DNA of 11,544 nucleotides from an uncultured Paracoccaceae bacterium (lineage in GTDB: Bacteria; Pseudomonadota; Alphaproteobacteria; Rhodobacterales; Rhodobacteraceae): assembly GCA_913054485.1 (NCBI GenBank), contig CAJXHQ010000048.1:1-11544 (forward strand), in the 5' to 3' direction. Below the pieces are notes generated by a model. The model saw nothing but the letters and a program-made list of their open reading frames with translations, was not told the origin of the DNA and made no database searches. Shown here piece by piece: positions 1 to 8,199 of this stretch (its first letter is position 1; each line of letters starts with the position of its first letter). The translations under genes were made by a program, and so were the position numbers.

Positions 1-1
1 C

Positions 2-91
2 CCATAGGTATGCTGCAGGCGCAGCATTTTCCACGTCTGATGCGGGAAACCCGTTATGCATCTGCAGCATGGCTGTTTGTTTTCTGTTCAT
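2..91 (-). CDS. possible small ORF downstream of ureC, cut by the window edge
   Basis: Twelve bases after the ureC stop an ATG (89-91) opens 30 codons that run off the left edge without a stop. The peptide begins MNRKQTAMLQ and has no domain or signal peptide that I recognise. A weak purine-rich stretch (AAGTGG) lies about 7 bases upstream of the ATG. In Rhodobacteraceae urease operons an extra uncharacterised ORF between ureC and ureE is known (ORF136 in Rhodobacter capsulatus), so a gene here is plausible. The stretch also contains a perfect short hairpin, so it may simply be intergenic sequence. Confidence 0.3.
   Translation of the reverse strand, partial: MNRKQTAMLQMHNGFPASDVENAAPAAYLW
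10..30 (+). repeat. short perfect hairpin followed by TTTT
   Basis: ATGCTGC (10-16) and GCAGCAT (21-27) form a 7-bp perfect inverted repeat around a 4-base loop, followed by T at 27-30 on the plus strand. It would be a weak Rho-independent terminator for plus-strand transcripts, or a hairpin in the ureC-downstream mRNA on the minus strand. No plus-strand gene ends here, so its function is unclear. Confidence 0.35.
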
Positions 92-102
92 ATTTTAACC
101 AC

Positions 103-1801
<1,699 letters not shown>

Positions 1802-1812
<11 letters not shown>

Positions 1813-2119
1813 CTTTCAGCTCTCCCATGATGTGCTGGTTGAAGCCGTAAATGCGGCGGTGGCCGCGGACCGGCACCAGCATGACTTCGCGTTTCTGGCC
1901 CGGCTCAAAGCGCACCGCTGTGCCTGCGGGGATGTCCAGCCGCATGCCAAGGGCGGCGTAGCGGTTGAAGTCCAGCGCCGGGTTGGTTTCGGTGAAATGA
2001 TAGTGGCTGCCCACCTGAATAGGCCGGTCGCCGGTGTTGGTGACCAGAAGCTGCGTGTTGCGGCGGCCCTCGTTCAGGGGGATGTGGCCCTCGGCCGGGA
2101 GGATTTCACCGGGGATCAT
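1802..2119 (-). CDS. ureB: urease beta subunit
   Basis: UreB is the small beta subunit that packs with UreA and UreC in the (ABC)3 urease trimer. The 105-residue product matches the usual length (about 101-106) and begins with the family pattern MIPGEILP. It contains the conserved [20 protein letters not shown] core, the [11 protein letters not shown] stretch, and a typical end with [12 protein letters not shown] and RIYGFNQ. The start ATG overlaps the stop of the preceding small gene (ATGA), and the 3' end overlaps ureC by 11 bases. Both overlaps point to translational coupling within one transcript. Confidence 0.97.
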
Positions 2120-2286
2120 TTGCGGCTCCGTGCATAAGCGCAGACTGCAGCGCCGCCAAACGCCGCCAGCACCAGAACCAGCGGCAGCCAGCCTGCGGCC
2201 TCATGCGGGTGGAGATGTGCGCCGCCGTGGGCCAGAGCCGGAGCAGCGGCAACGAGGGTGATCAGGGTCAAGGCAAATCTGTTCAT
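2116..2286 (-). CDS. small His-rich secreted or membrane protein in the urease operon
   Basis: This 56-residue protein sits between ureA and ureB. Residues 1-19 form a classic signal peptide ending in ALA, with predicted cleavage before His20. The mature N terminus is histidine-rich ([10 protein letters not shown], residues 20-29; four His). A hydrophobic segment at about 32-51 ([13 protein letters not shown] region) and a basic tail RSRK follow, so the product is probably a small inner-membrane protein with an outward-facing His-rich head. A strong ribosome-binding site (GAGGAG, about 8 bases upstream) and the ATGA overlap with ureB show it is a real gene. The AHGG-type mature start resembles the N terminus of HupE/UreJ nickel permeases, but the protein is far too short to be one. 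A role in nickel capture is only inference. Confidence 0.85.
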   Translation of the reverse strand: MNRFALTLITLVAAAPALAHGGAHLHPHEAAGWLPLVLVLAAFGGAAVCAYARSRK

Positions 2287-2298
2287 CGGGGCGGCTCC

Positions 2299-2601
2299 TC
2301 AGCGAATGGGATTGTGGACGGTGACCAGCTTGGTGCCGTCGGGGAATGTGGCTTCGACCTGAACGTCGTGGATCATCTCAGGCACGCCTTCCATGCAGTC
2401 CTCGCGGCGGACCACCTGCGCGCCGGCCTCCATCATGTCTGCGACAGAGCGCCCGTCGCGGGCCCCCTCGACCACCGCTTCGGTGATCAGCGCAATGGCT
2501 TCCGGGTGGTTCAGCTTGACGCCGCGCGCCAGCCGTTTGCGGGCCACCTCGGCAGCCATGGCCACCAGCAGTTTTTCACGTTCACGGGGGGTCAGGTTCA
2601 T
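2299..2601 (-). CDS. ureA: urease gamma subunit
   Basis: UreA is the smallest structural subunit of urease. The 100-residue product is exactly the family length. It shows the family start [17 protein letters not shown], the central [11 protein letters not shown] stretch, the [12 protein letters not shown] helix region and the C-terminal [17 protein letters not shown]. It starts 3 bases after the ureD stop, with GGAGA upstream inside the end of ureD, and is followed after 12 bases by the small membrane-protein gene. Separate ureA and ureB genes, rather than a fused one, are usual for Proteobacteria. Confidence 0.98.
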   Translation of the reverse strand: MNLTPREREKLLVAMAAEVARKRLARGVKLNHPEAIALITEAVVEGARDGRSVADMMEAGAQVVRREDCMEGVPEMIHDVQVEATFPDGTKLVTVHNPIR

Positions 2602-2604
2602 GTT

Positions 2605-3483
2605 TCAGAGTCTCCAGGCAAGCGGTAGGCCATCGCCGGTCAGGCGGTCGAGGATCGGCAGCAGGATTTTGCGCAGCTCGAAACTGTCCGGTGCCAGCAG
2701 GCGCAGGTACAGCGTGTCGGGATGCAGAAGAGTGGCACCGCCGGTTTCAGGCAATGCGGCGCGCAGAGGCGCAAGATGGGTTTCGGCGTCTGGCGCGACC
2801 AGCAGAAGGCTGGCCATTGCGGCGGCCCCGCCGCCTGTTGCGGTCCCGGGCAGGGTGGCGGCGATATCACCCTCCAGCCGGGTGGAATCGTAGAACAGGC
2901 GCTGGCCTGCGCGGCGGATGTCGATACGGTCGCGAAACAGGCCCTCGGTCAGGGTCTCCCCCATGCCGGTGCGTCCGAAGACCAGCGGTTCCACCATCAG
3001 GAAGCGGGCGCCTGCGTCCAGATCAGCGCGCAGGCTGCGGCTGTAGCGGCAGGCATCATACAGGATCGTCTCCTGCGGCAGCCAATGCAGCGCGGCACCT
3101 TCTTCGGCGTAAAGGCGGGTCTCCATCCGGGCGGTTTCATCCGGCTGGGACCGGTAGGCGCGTTCGGCTGCTTGGGTCGTGACGGTCAGCCGGCTGTTTG
3201 CTGCGGCGCGGGCAGTCACGGCAAAACGGTCGCCGCCTGTGATGCCCCCGGCCGAGTTGATCATCACCGCCTCGAGCCAAGGCCGCCCCTGCGGGAACAG
3301 CAGTTTCATCGCACCGGACTGGCGCAGATCGCGGATCCGGCTCTGGCCGTCCTTGAACTGCGACGCAACAGCAGCGGTGCCGCGCGCGCGCGGTTGCAGC
3401 GAGGCGGCTGGCGTGCCGGTTATGTCGTCCTGATAGCTGATGGATCCCTCACCCTGCCTGAAACTGAACGGCGATTCCGCCAC
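2605..3483 (-). CDS. ureD: urease accessory protein UreD (start uncertain)
   Basis: UreD is the scaffold that binds apo-urease and recruits UreF and UreG for nickel-site assembly. Family features include LQPRARG near the N terminus, SGAMKLLFPQG, MINSAGGITGGD with its glycine-rich core, TVTTQAAERAYRS, LHWLPQETILYD, and FGRTGMGE. The start is unresolved: there is no in-frame ATG before the internal Met of SGAMKLLF. The frame stays open up to a TTG at 3561, but that codon lies inside the terminator of the upstream gene. I chose the GTG at 3483, which has GGAG 8 bases upstream and gives 292 residues, slightly long for UreD. Starts further in would need rare codons. Identity is sure; the N terminus is not. 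Confidence 0.92.
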   Translation of the reverse strand: MAESPFSFRQGEGSISYQDDITGTPAASLQPRARGTAAVASQFKDGQSRIRDLRQSGAMKLLFPQGRPWLEAVMINSAGGITGGDRFAVTARAAANSRLTVTTQAAERAYRSQPDETARMETRLYAEEGAALHWLPQETILYDACRYSRSLRADLDAGARFLMVEPLVFGRTGMGETLTEGLFRDRIDIRRAGQRLFYDSTRLEGDIAATLPGTATGGGAAAMASLLLVAPDAETHLAPLRAALPETGGATLLHPDTLYLRLLAPDSFELRKILLPILDRLTGDGLPLAWRL

Positions 3484-3548
3484 TTCGGCGGCTCCGGTTT
3501 CGCGCGTATGCGCGCGCAAGGGAAGGTTTCTTGGCGGTTTTGTGACGT

Positions 3549-3593
3549 AAAAACCGGGCAAATGCCTAAAAATGCGGCATTGGCTGCCCGGTT
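3549..3593 (-). terminator. Rho-independent terminator after the PACE transporter gene
   Basis: On the minus strand AACCGGGCA (3593-3585) pairs with TGCCCGGTT (3560-3552), 9 bp. A 3-base bulge follows, then AATGCC/GGCATT (6 bp) with a 9-base loop. The stem ends in a run of five T (3553-3549). It begins 17 bases after the stop of the transporter gene and should separate it from ureD. The ureD promoter is therefore probably between here and 3484, though I see no clear -35/-10. Confidence 0.8.
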
Positions 3594-3609
3594 CTGCGCC
3601 TGTCCGGTT

Positions 3610-4038
3610 CTAGCTGCCCGTTGCGGCGGCCGGGTGCACAAAGCGCAGGCGCAGCTGGTCATAGGCCCAGTTGAACAGGATGGCGTAGACAAAGAAGAAC
3701 ACCACCGCACCCAGGTCCATGATCAGCACGGTCAGGAAGTCTTCCTGCAGCACCAGCATCAGCACCGGAATGGTGGCAAAGATCAGCCCGCCTTCGAACC
3801 CGGCCCCGTGCGCGATCCGCTGCCGCAGCCCGCGCGCGGCGCGGTCAGCCCCAAACAGGCGGTCGTAAATCAGGTTGTAGAGGTAGTTCCAGCCCATAGC
3901 GATCAGGCTCAGCGTGATGCTGAGCCCGGTCATCGCCGCGGCGCTCTGCTGAGTCACAAACATCGCCAGCGGCACAAATAGGACCAGTGCAAAGGCTTCG
4001 AACAGGAGGGAGTGGAGGATGCGCTCTTTGTGAGTCAT
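3610..4038 (-). CDS. PACE-family multidrug/biocide efflux transporter (AceI-like)
   Basis: This is a 142-residue, four-helix inner-membrane protein made of two tandem bacterial transmembrane pair domains (about 5-65 and 74-136). It matches AceI-type proton-driven exporters of chlorhexidine and related amphipathic cations or short diamines. Visible signatures are HSLLFEAF with Glu14 (equivalent to the essential Glu15 of AceI), WNYLYN (Trp50), HGAGFEGGLIFATIP in the second half, and NWAYDQLR near the end. The ATG at 4038 is preferred because AAGGA lies 9 bases upstream and it matches the family N terminus. A longer in-frame start at 4107 would add unconserved residues. The gene is divergent from a LysR regulator and followed by its own terminator, so it is unlikely to belong to the urease operon. 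The family is clear; the substrate is not. Confidence 0.92.
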   Translation of the reverse strand: MTHKERILHSLLFEAFALVLFVPLAMFVTQQSAAAMTGLSITLSLIAMGWNYLYNLIYDRLFGADRAARGLRQRIAHGAGFEGGLIFATIPVLMLVLQEDFLTVLIMDLGAVVFFFVYAILFNWAYDQLRLRFVHPAAATGS

Positions 4039-4130
4039 CTTTGGGTATCCTTGTTTCACAGGCTGCCTATTTAATCGCGTTTCCGGATATGCAAAGTTAG
4101 AAACCATCTGAAATTAGGATGGGTTGCTGG
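4039..4130. promoter_or_regulatory. divergent promoter region between the PACE and LysR genes
   Basis: On the minus strand TTGCAT (4094-4089) and AAATAG (4072-4067) are separated by 16 bases and fit a -35/-10 pair for the transporter gene. ATC-N9-GAT at 4106-4120 contains a LysR-type T-N11-A motif with partial dyad symmetry, placed just upstream of the chosen LysR start. LysR proteins usually bind such sites and both repress themselves and activate the divergent gene. The region is AT-rich compared with its surroundings. Assignments are by eye only. Confidence 0.4.
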
Positions 4131-5006
4131 ATGTATAATATCGACCATTTGCAGATGTTCCTGACGGCGGTGGAGACCGGCTCCTTCTCGGCGGCGGCCC
4201 GCAGGCTGGGCAAGGTGCAATCCGCAGTGAGCACCGGGATTGCCAGCCTAGAGCTGGATATGGGGTTGCAGCTTTTTGACCGGTCCACCCGCAAGCCCGG
4301 GCTGACCGGCGACGGGCAGAGGGTTCTGGAACACGCCCGTACCGTGCTCTTGCAGATGAACGAGCTGGAGGCGGCGGCCTCGGCGGTGCGGCGCGGGGAG
4401 GAGGCGCTGCTGCGGATTGCCGTGGACGATTCCCTGTTTCTGCCCGGTTTCGGCTCCGCCTGTGCCCGTTTCGCCCGCCGCTTTTCCAAGACCGAGTTGG
4501 AGATCCTGGTGATGGCCTGCGTCGACACGCCCGGTGCCCTGCTGGAGGGGCGGGCCGATCTGGGGCTGAGCTATGCTGCGCTGGACTTGGATTTCCGGCT
4601 GGACGTCTGCTTTATCGGGGACCTGCCGTTTCTTGCGGTTGCCGCGACCGGCCATCCGCTTGCGGCGCTGGAGACAGTGCATGACACCGACATCCGCGCA
4701 GCCCGGCAGCTGCTGCTGCGCGGCAGCGACGGCAGGCTGTTCGAGCAGTTCCCCCAGTTTTCTGCCGAGGTGCTATGGAGCGGCAGTTTCAACGCCCTGC
4801 GCGAGATGGCGCTGGCCGGCCTGGGCTGGACTTATTTGCCGGTTCACATGGCCGAAGACCTGATCGCAGACGGGCGGCTGGCGCGGCTCAACGTGGCGTT
4901 TGACCACAAGCCCTGGAGCGCCCCGGCCGAGCTGTCGCTGCCAAAGAACGCGGTGCCGGGGCCCGCGCTCCTGTGGCTGCATGAGGCGCTGAAACAGATC
5001 CTGTGA
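4131..5006 (+). CDS. LysR-family transcriptional regulator
   Basis: This is a 291-residue LysR-type regulator. The N-terminal winged HTH spans about residues 1-62: IDHLQMFLTAVETGSFSAAA, RLGKVQSAVS, then LELDMGLQLFDRSTR and LTGDGQRVLEHAR. A linker helix leads to a LysR-substrate (periplasmic-binding-like) domain from about residue 90 to the end. The ATG at 4131 fits the usual family start and has AGGATGG at normal spacing. The ATG at 4119 would have that sequence too close. It is divergent from the PACE transporter by about 90 bases, an arrangement known from AceR/AceI in Acinetobacter, where AceR activates aceI in response to chlorhexidine. Control of the adjacent transporter is therefore the likely role. 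The ligand is unknown. Confidence 0.92.
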   Translation: MYNIDHLQMFLTAVETGSFSAAARRLGKVQSAVSTGIASLELDMGLQLFDRSTRKPGLTGDGQRVLEHARTVLLQMNELEAAASAVRRGEEALLRIAVDDSLFLPGFGSACARFARRFSKTELEILVMACVDTPGALLEGRADLGLSYAALDLDFRLDVCFIGDLPFLAVAATGHPLAALETVHDTDIRAARQLLLRGSDGRLFEQFPQFSAEVLWSGSFNALREMALAGLGWTYLPVHMAEDLIADGRLARLNVAFDHKPWSAPAELSLPKNAVPGPALLWLHEALKQIL

Positions 5007-5027
5007 CGGCGCGGGCGGGGGACGGCT

Positions 5028-5693
5028 TCAGGCTGCTGGAAGCGGCAGGCGCATATAGGCGTGCACTGCTTCTTTCAGGCCGTTGCGCAGGCTTTCGTCG
5101 CGGGCGGTAAAGACGTGGTACTGGTTCACCAAATCATTTTGCATCGCGCCGACGATCAACTGGAAGCAGAAGCGGATCCGGACCTTGGAGTCTTCCTCGG
5201 AAAACTGGGGAAATTGCGGCGGGCAGGCGCGGTTGAGGTTGCGCATGATGTTGCGTGCCGAATCCCGCATCGGGGCCCAGGGGTCATCGGGCTCCAGAAT
5301 GCGCAGCAGGGATTCGCGCAGCACTCCGCGGACCGGCGAGTTGAAGATATCGGCCATCACGTCGACCAGCTCGTCCAGGGCTTCGCCGCCATCCATGTCA
5401 TACAGCCGGTCCAGGTTCAGCCGGTCGCTGATTTCCTTGTTGCAGGCTGTGATGGTCGCCGCGCGCAGCGCCCGGAAGTAAGCTTCCTTGTCCTGGAAGC
5501 GGGTATAGAAACTGCCGACGGATCCGCCGCATTTGGCCGCTAGATCAGAGACGCGCAAATCGTTGAACCGCATGGTGTTCAGCATCTCGACACCAGCTTC
5601 CAGATATTTGTCACGGATCCGGATGCTGCGTTTTTGCCGGGCGGCGAATACGCCGGGGACATCTTCCGCCAGCGTGAGTGAACTCATATCCAT
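5028..5693 (-). CDS. TetR-family transcriptional regulator
   Basis: This 221-residue regulator has an N-terminal TetR HTH at about residues 23-80: RIRDKYLEAGVEML, LRVSDLAAKCGGSVGSFYTRF and KEAYFRALRA. An alpha-helical C-terminal ligand/dimer domain has no recognisable ligand signature. The ATG at 5693 is chosen because GAAAGG lies 6 bases upstream. A longer frame from a TTG at 5747 has no such support, and a second ATG follows two codons later. It converges on the LysR gene (21 bases between stops, no terminator seen). It has no divergent partner: 367 bases without a gene separate it from the aminotransferase gene, so its target is not evident. It may act on itself or elsewhere. Confidence 0.9.
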   Translation of the reverse strand: MDMSSLTLAEDVPGVFAARQKRSIRIRDKYLEAGVEMLNTMRFNDLRVSDLAAKCGGSVGSFYTRFQDKEAYFRALRAATITACNKEISDRLNLDRLYDMDGGEALDELVDVMADIFNSPVRGVLRESLLRILEPDDPWAPMRDSARNIMRNLNRACPPQFPQFSEEDSKVRIRFCFQLIVGAMQNDLVNQYHVFTARDESLRNGLKEAVHAYMRLPLPAA

Positions 5694-6060
5694 TTTAAAC
5701 CTTTCAAATCTGCAGCCAGAGTAGGCGCGGATTCCGGCAATTGTCAAAAGCCATCACGCGCTTTGCCGGCGGGTGCGCCCAGCGGGTTGCGCCGGGCCCG
5801 CCGGTGCGGCGTCCTACCGCCGTGATCTAGTGACTTATAGGTTGAGTAAGGGACAGAAGAAGACTTCGGCCTCCGGTTGACCGATTGTCATTTTCTGGCC
5901 GAAGAAGCCTGCTAGGTGGCTGATCTGACCTAGCAGTAGGATCACAGCGGCGGATTCCGGGCCAAGTCTCACCGGATTTCAGCCAGGTCGGCAGGCCACC
6001 CGGCCGCTGCTGTGATTTTTACTGCACCTTTGAGTGGAGCACGGCGGTGGATCTGAGCCC
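5694..6060. other. gene-free interval with four successive inverted repeats
   Basis: I found no convincing coding frame here on either strand. The interval holds: CCGGCGGG/CCCGCCGG (5766-5773 with 5797-5804, GC-rich); CTTCGGCC/GGCCGAAG (5864-5871 with 5897-5904); CTGCTAGGT/ACCTAGCAG (5909-5917 with 5928-5936, loop of 10); and ATCACAGC/GCTGTGAT (5941-5948 with 6009-6016), which encloses a further CCGGG/CCCGG pair and is followed by TTTTT. The TetR promoter should lie at its left end. The last hairpin is 44 bases from the aminotransferase stop, but its T run faces the plus strand. Confidence 0.75.
5836..6021 (+). ncRNA. candidate structured small RNA with terminator
   Basis: Three stems follow each other almost without gaps (5864-5904, 5909-5936, 5941-6016), and the last runs into T at 6016-6020 on the plus strand, as at the end of a small RNA. 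No plus-strand gene leads into this terminator. A possible -10 (TATAGG, 5836-5841) lies upstream, but I see no convincing -35, so the 5' end is a guess. I do not recognise a known RNA family; it lacks tRNA, SRP and tmRNA landmarks. The alternative is a set of 3' untranslated hairpins of the minus-strand aminotransferase operon. Confidence 0.3.
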
Positions 6061-7386
6061 TTATTCTGGCACTGACGCACGGATCGCAGATTGCAGTTTT
6101 GCGATGATTTCATCAATGTGCCGGTCTTCTATAATGAAGGGTGGCGCCAGCAGGATATGATCCCCGTTCCGCCCGTCCCGGGTGCCGGACATCGGGTAGC
6201 AGATCAGCCCTGCGTCAAAAGCCGCCTTCTTGAGTTTTGCGGCGGTTTTCAGGGCCGGATCAAAGGGGGATTTGCTGTCGCGGTCGGCGACCAGCTCGAT
6301 GCCGCGGAACAGCCCGCGGCCGCGGATGTCGCCCACATGCGGGTGCTGGCCAAAGGCCTGCTCCAGTGCCGCCTGCAATTTGTTTCCCATCGGGGTGACA
6401 CGCTGCACCAGCCCGCGGTCCAGAAGCGCCCGCACAACGGCGAGTCCTGCTGCGGTCGCAACCGGGTGGCCGATATATGTGTGGCCGTGCTGGAAGAACC
6501 CCGAGCCGCCGTCGATGGCGGCGTAGATCTTATCCGTGCAGAGCATGGCCCCGATGGGCTGGTAGCCGGCTCCGAGCCCCTTTGCGATGCAGAGGATATC
6601 CGGAGCCACGCCGTCGGCCTCGCATGCAAACAGGTGACCTGTGCGTCCCATACCGCACATGACCTCATCCAGGATCAGCAGCACGCCGTATTGGTCGCAG
6701 ATCTCGCGGATGCGCTTGAAGTAGCCCTCAACCGCGGGCACCGCGCCGAGCGTGGCCCCCACAACAGGTTCCGCCATGAAGGCCATGACCGTATCAGGTC
6801 CAAGGCGCAGGATCTCGTCCTCCAGCGCCTGCGCGGCCTGCTGGCCGTAGTCAAAGCTCGACATGCCTTCGGGCTTTTGCGCGTATTCATAACAGGCGTC
6901 GATATGGCTGATGTCGATCAGAAGCGGCGCAAACTGCTGGCGCCGCCACTCGTTGCCGCCGGCCGCCAGCGCGCCCAGCGTGTTGCCGTGGTAGCTCTGC
7001 CGCCGCGCGATCACATGACGGCGGTTCGGCTCGCCGTTTTCCAGGTGGTACTGGCGGGCAAGCTTGATGGCGGCTTCGGTCGCCTCGGAGCCGCCGGAGA
7101 CGAAATAGACCCTGTCCAGATTGCCCGGCGCATTTGCGATCAGAAGGTCCGCCAGCGCCTCGGCCGGTTCCGATGTGAAGAAGCCGGTATGCGCGAAGGC
7201 CAGCTTGTCCACCTGTGCTTTCACCGCCTCGGCAATCTCAGCGTCCCCGTGGCCAAGACAGGAAACCGCCGCCCCGCCGGACCCGTCGAAGTAACGTTTG
7301 CCGCTGGCATCAATCAGGTAGCAGCCTTCGCCGCCCACGGCGACAGGCGGGTTGGATTTGCAGTGACGGGGAAAAACATGGGACAT
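6061..7386 (-). CDS. class III PLP-dependent aminotransferase
   Basis: This 441-residue fold-type I, class III (omega-type) aminotransferase transfers an amino group from an amine or omega/beta-amino acid to a keto acid. Visible signatures are the PLP-phosphate motif SGGSEAT (about residues 97-103), the YHGNTLGAL loop, the DEVMCGMGRTG motif with PLP-ring Asp240, and the catalytic Lys269 in CIAKGLGAGYQPIGAM. HGHTYIGHP and the C-terminal RGRGLFRGIEL follow. The ATG at 7386 has a strong AAGGAGG 5 bases upstream; an in-frame TTG at 7401 overlaps that site and is rejected. It is the last gene of the operon, 24 bases after the BKACE-like gene. Class III substrates cannot be predicted from these motifs. 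In this setting a beta-amino acid or an N-demethylated product is plausible (inference). Confidence 0.93.
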   Translation of the reverse strand: MSHVFPRHCKSNPPVAVGGEGCYLIDASGKRYFDGSGGAAVSCLGHGDAEIAEAVKAQVDKLAFAHTGFFTSEPAEALADLLIANAPGNLDRVYFVSGGSEATEAAIKLARQYHLENGEPNRRHVIARRQSYHGNTLGALAAGGNEWRRQQFAPLLIDISHIDACYEYAQKPEGMSSFDYGQQAAQALEDEILRLGPDTVMAFMAEPVVGATLGAVPAVEGYFKRIREICDQYGVLLILDEVMCGMGRTGHLFACEADGVAPDILCIAKGLGAGYQPIGAMLCTDKIYAAIDGGSGFFQHGHTYIGHPVATAAGLAVVRALLDRGLVQRVTPMGNKLQAALEQAFGQHPHVGDIRGRGLFRGIELVADRDSKSPFDPALKTAAKLKKAAFDAGLICYPMSGTRDGRNGDHILLAPPFIIEDRHIDEIIAKLQSAIRASVPE

Positions 7387-7410
7387 GGAGGCCTCCTTCA
7401 AGGCTGATAC

Positions 7411-8199
7411 TCAGGCCGCCGGGCAGGCGGTTACAAGGCCTTCGCCGCAAGCGGCGTCCAGCAGTGCGCGCACTGAGGCGGCGTTGCTGGGCAGAAGCTT
7501 GCCCTCGGGCGTGTGGATGTTGTTTTCGAAACCGATACGGATATTGCCGCCGCGCCGGATGGCCTCCAAGAGGCAAGCACGCTCGTTCCGGCCGAAGGCG
7601 CAGACGGTCCAGCTGAGCCCCATGCCATCTGTGGCGGCCAGGAAACCGTCGAGATCAGAGGGCTGCGCCGGGACCGGCGGAGTGTACTGGCCGAGGACGA
7701 AGATCACATCGTCCTGGCCCGCGCGGATCACGCCCTCCTCACGCCAAGCCGTGAGCTGTGCAATGCAGGCGGGCGTGTAGAGGATGTGCTGCACCTGCGT
7801 GCCGGCCTCAGCCGCCACCGCATAGGCCCGCGCCGCCAGAACAGGGTCGCGTGCCATTTCGCGGATAGACACCGAGGCGGAGGCGGGCCGCAGCGCCTCC
7901 AGACAGGCCAGCTGCGCCGGGACATCGTAGGTGCTGGCGCTTTCTGTGGTGACCTGAATACCCATGCCGGGGGCAGCAGCCTCGACCGCAGCGACGGCCT
8001 CGCGGTAGCGGCCTGCGTCCAGCGAGTGGCCGCCGTCATCCTTGCGGATGTGCAGATGGATCGCGTCCGCGCCTTCGGCAAAGCAGGCCTTGGCGGTTGC
8101 GGCCAGCTCATCCGCTGTCACCGGCAGGGCGGGATGATCGGATTTCTGCCGCCGCGCCCCGTTGGGCGCGACCATCAGGGTGAAGGGTTTGATCATCAT
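7411..8199 (-). CDS. DUF849 / BKACE-family beta-keto acid cleavage enzyme, divergent
   Basis: This 262-residue TIM-barrel protein belongs to the family of 3-keto-5-aminohexanoate cleavage enzyme (Kce). Such enzymes use a divalent metal to react a beta-keto acid with acetyl-CoA, giving acetoacetate and a new CoA ester. The family start (NGARR then HPALPVTADEL), the metal motif HLHIRKDDG (His48, His50), QVTTES, FVLG, and GNIRIGFEN with Arg221 and metal-ligand Glu225 are present. By my alignment to Kce from memory, Asp231 is Asn226, Ser82 is Thr84 and Glu143 is a hydrophobic residue near 139, so chemistry or substrate may differ. Its ATG overlaps the stop of the flavoprotein gene (ATGA; AAGGGCGG upstream), indicating coupling. 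It is shorter than typical BKACE proteins (about 275-310). Confidence 0.9.
   Translation of the reverse strand: MMIKPFTLMVAPNGARRQKSDHPALPVTADELAATAKACFAEGADAIHLHIRKDDGGHSLDAGRYREAVAAVEAAAPGMGIQVTTESASTYDVPAQLACLEALRPASASVSIREMARDPVLAARAYAVAAEAGTQVQHILYTPACIAQLTAWREEGVIRAGQDDVIFVLGQYTPPVPAQPSDLDGFLAATDGMGLSWTVCAFGRNERACLLEAIRRGGNIRIGFENNIHTPEGKLLPSNAASVRALLDAACGEGLVTACPAA

Noticed and set aside
2722..3981. 419-codon open frame on the plus strand opposite ureD and the PACE gene
   Set aside because: It runs antisense through two clearly recognised genes and a terminator; low-complexity composition and no family motif. Long antisense frames are common in GC-rich DNA.
5007..5027. Terminator between the convergent LysR and TetR genes
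   Set aside because: Only 21 bases between stops, with no hairpin plus T run; termination must occur inside the opposing gene or by another means.
7387..7401. Extension of the aminotransferase to a TTG start
   Set aside because: It would bury the strong AAGGAGG ribosome-binding site that serves the ATG at 7386.
6091..7407. 438-codon open frame on the plus strand
   Set aside because: Exact antisense of the aminotransferase, whose catalytic motifs are all present on the minus strand.
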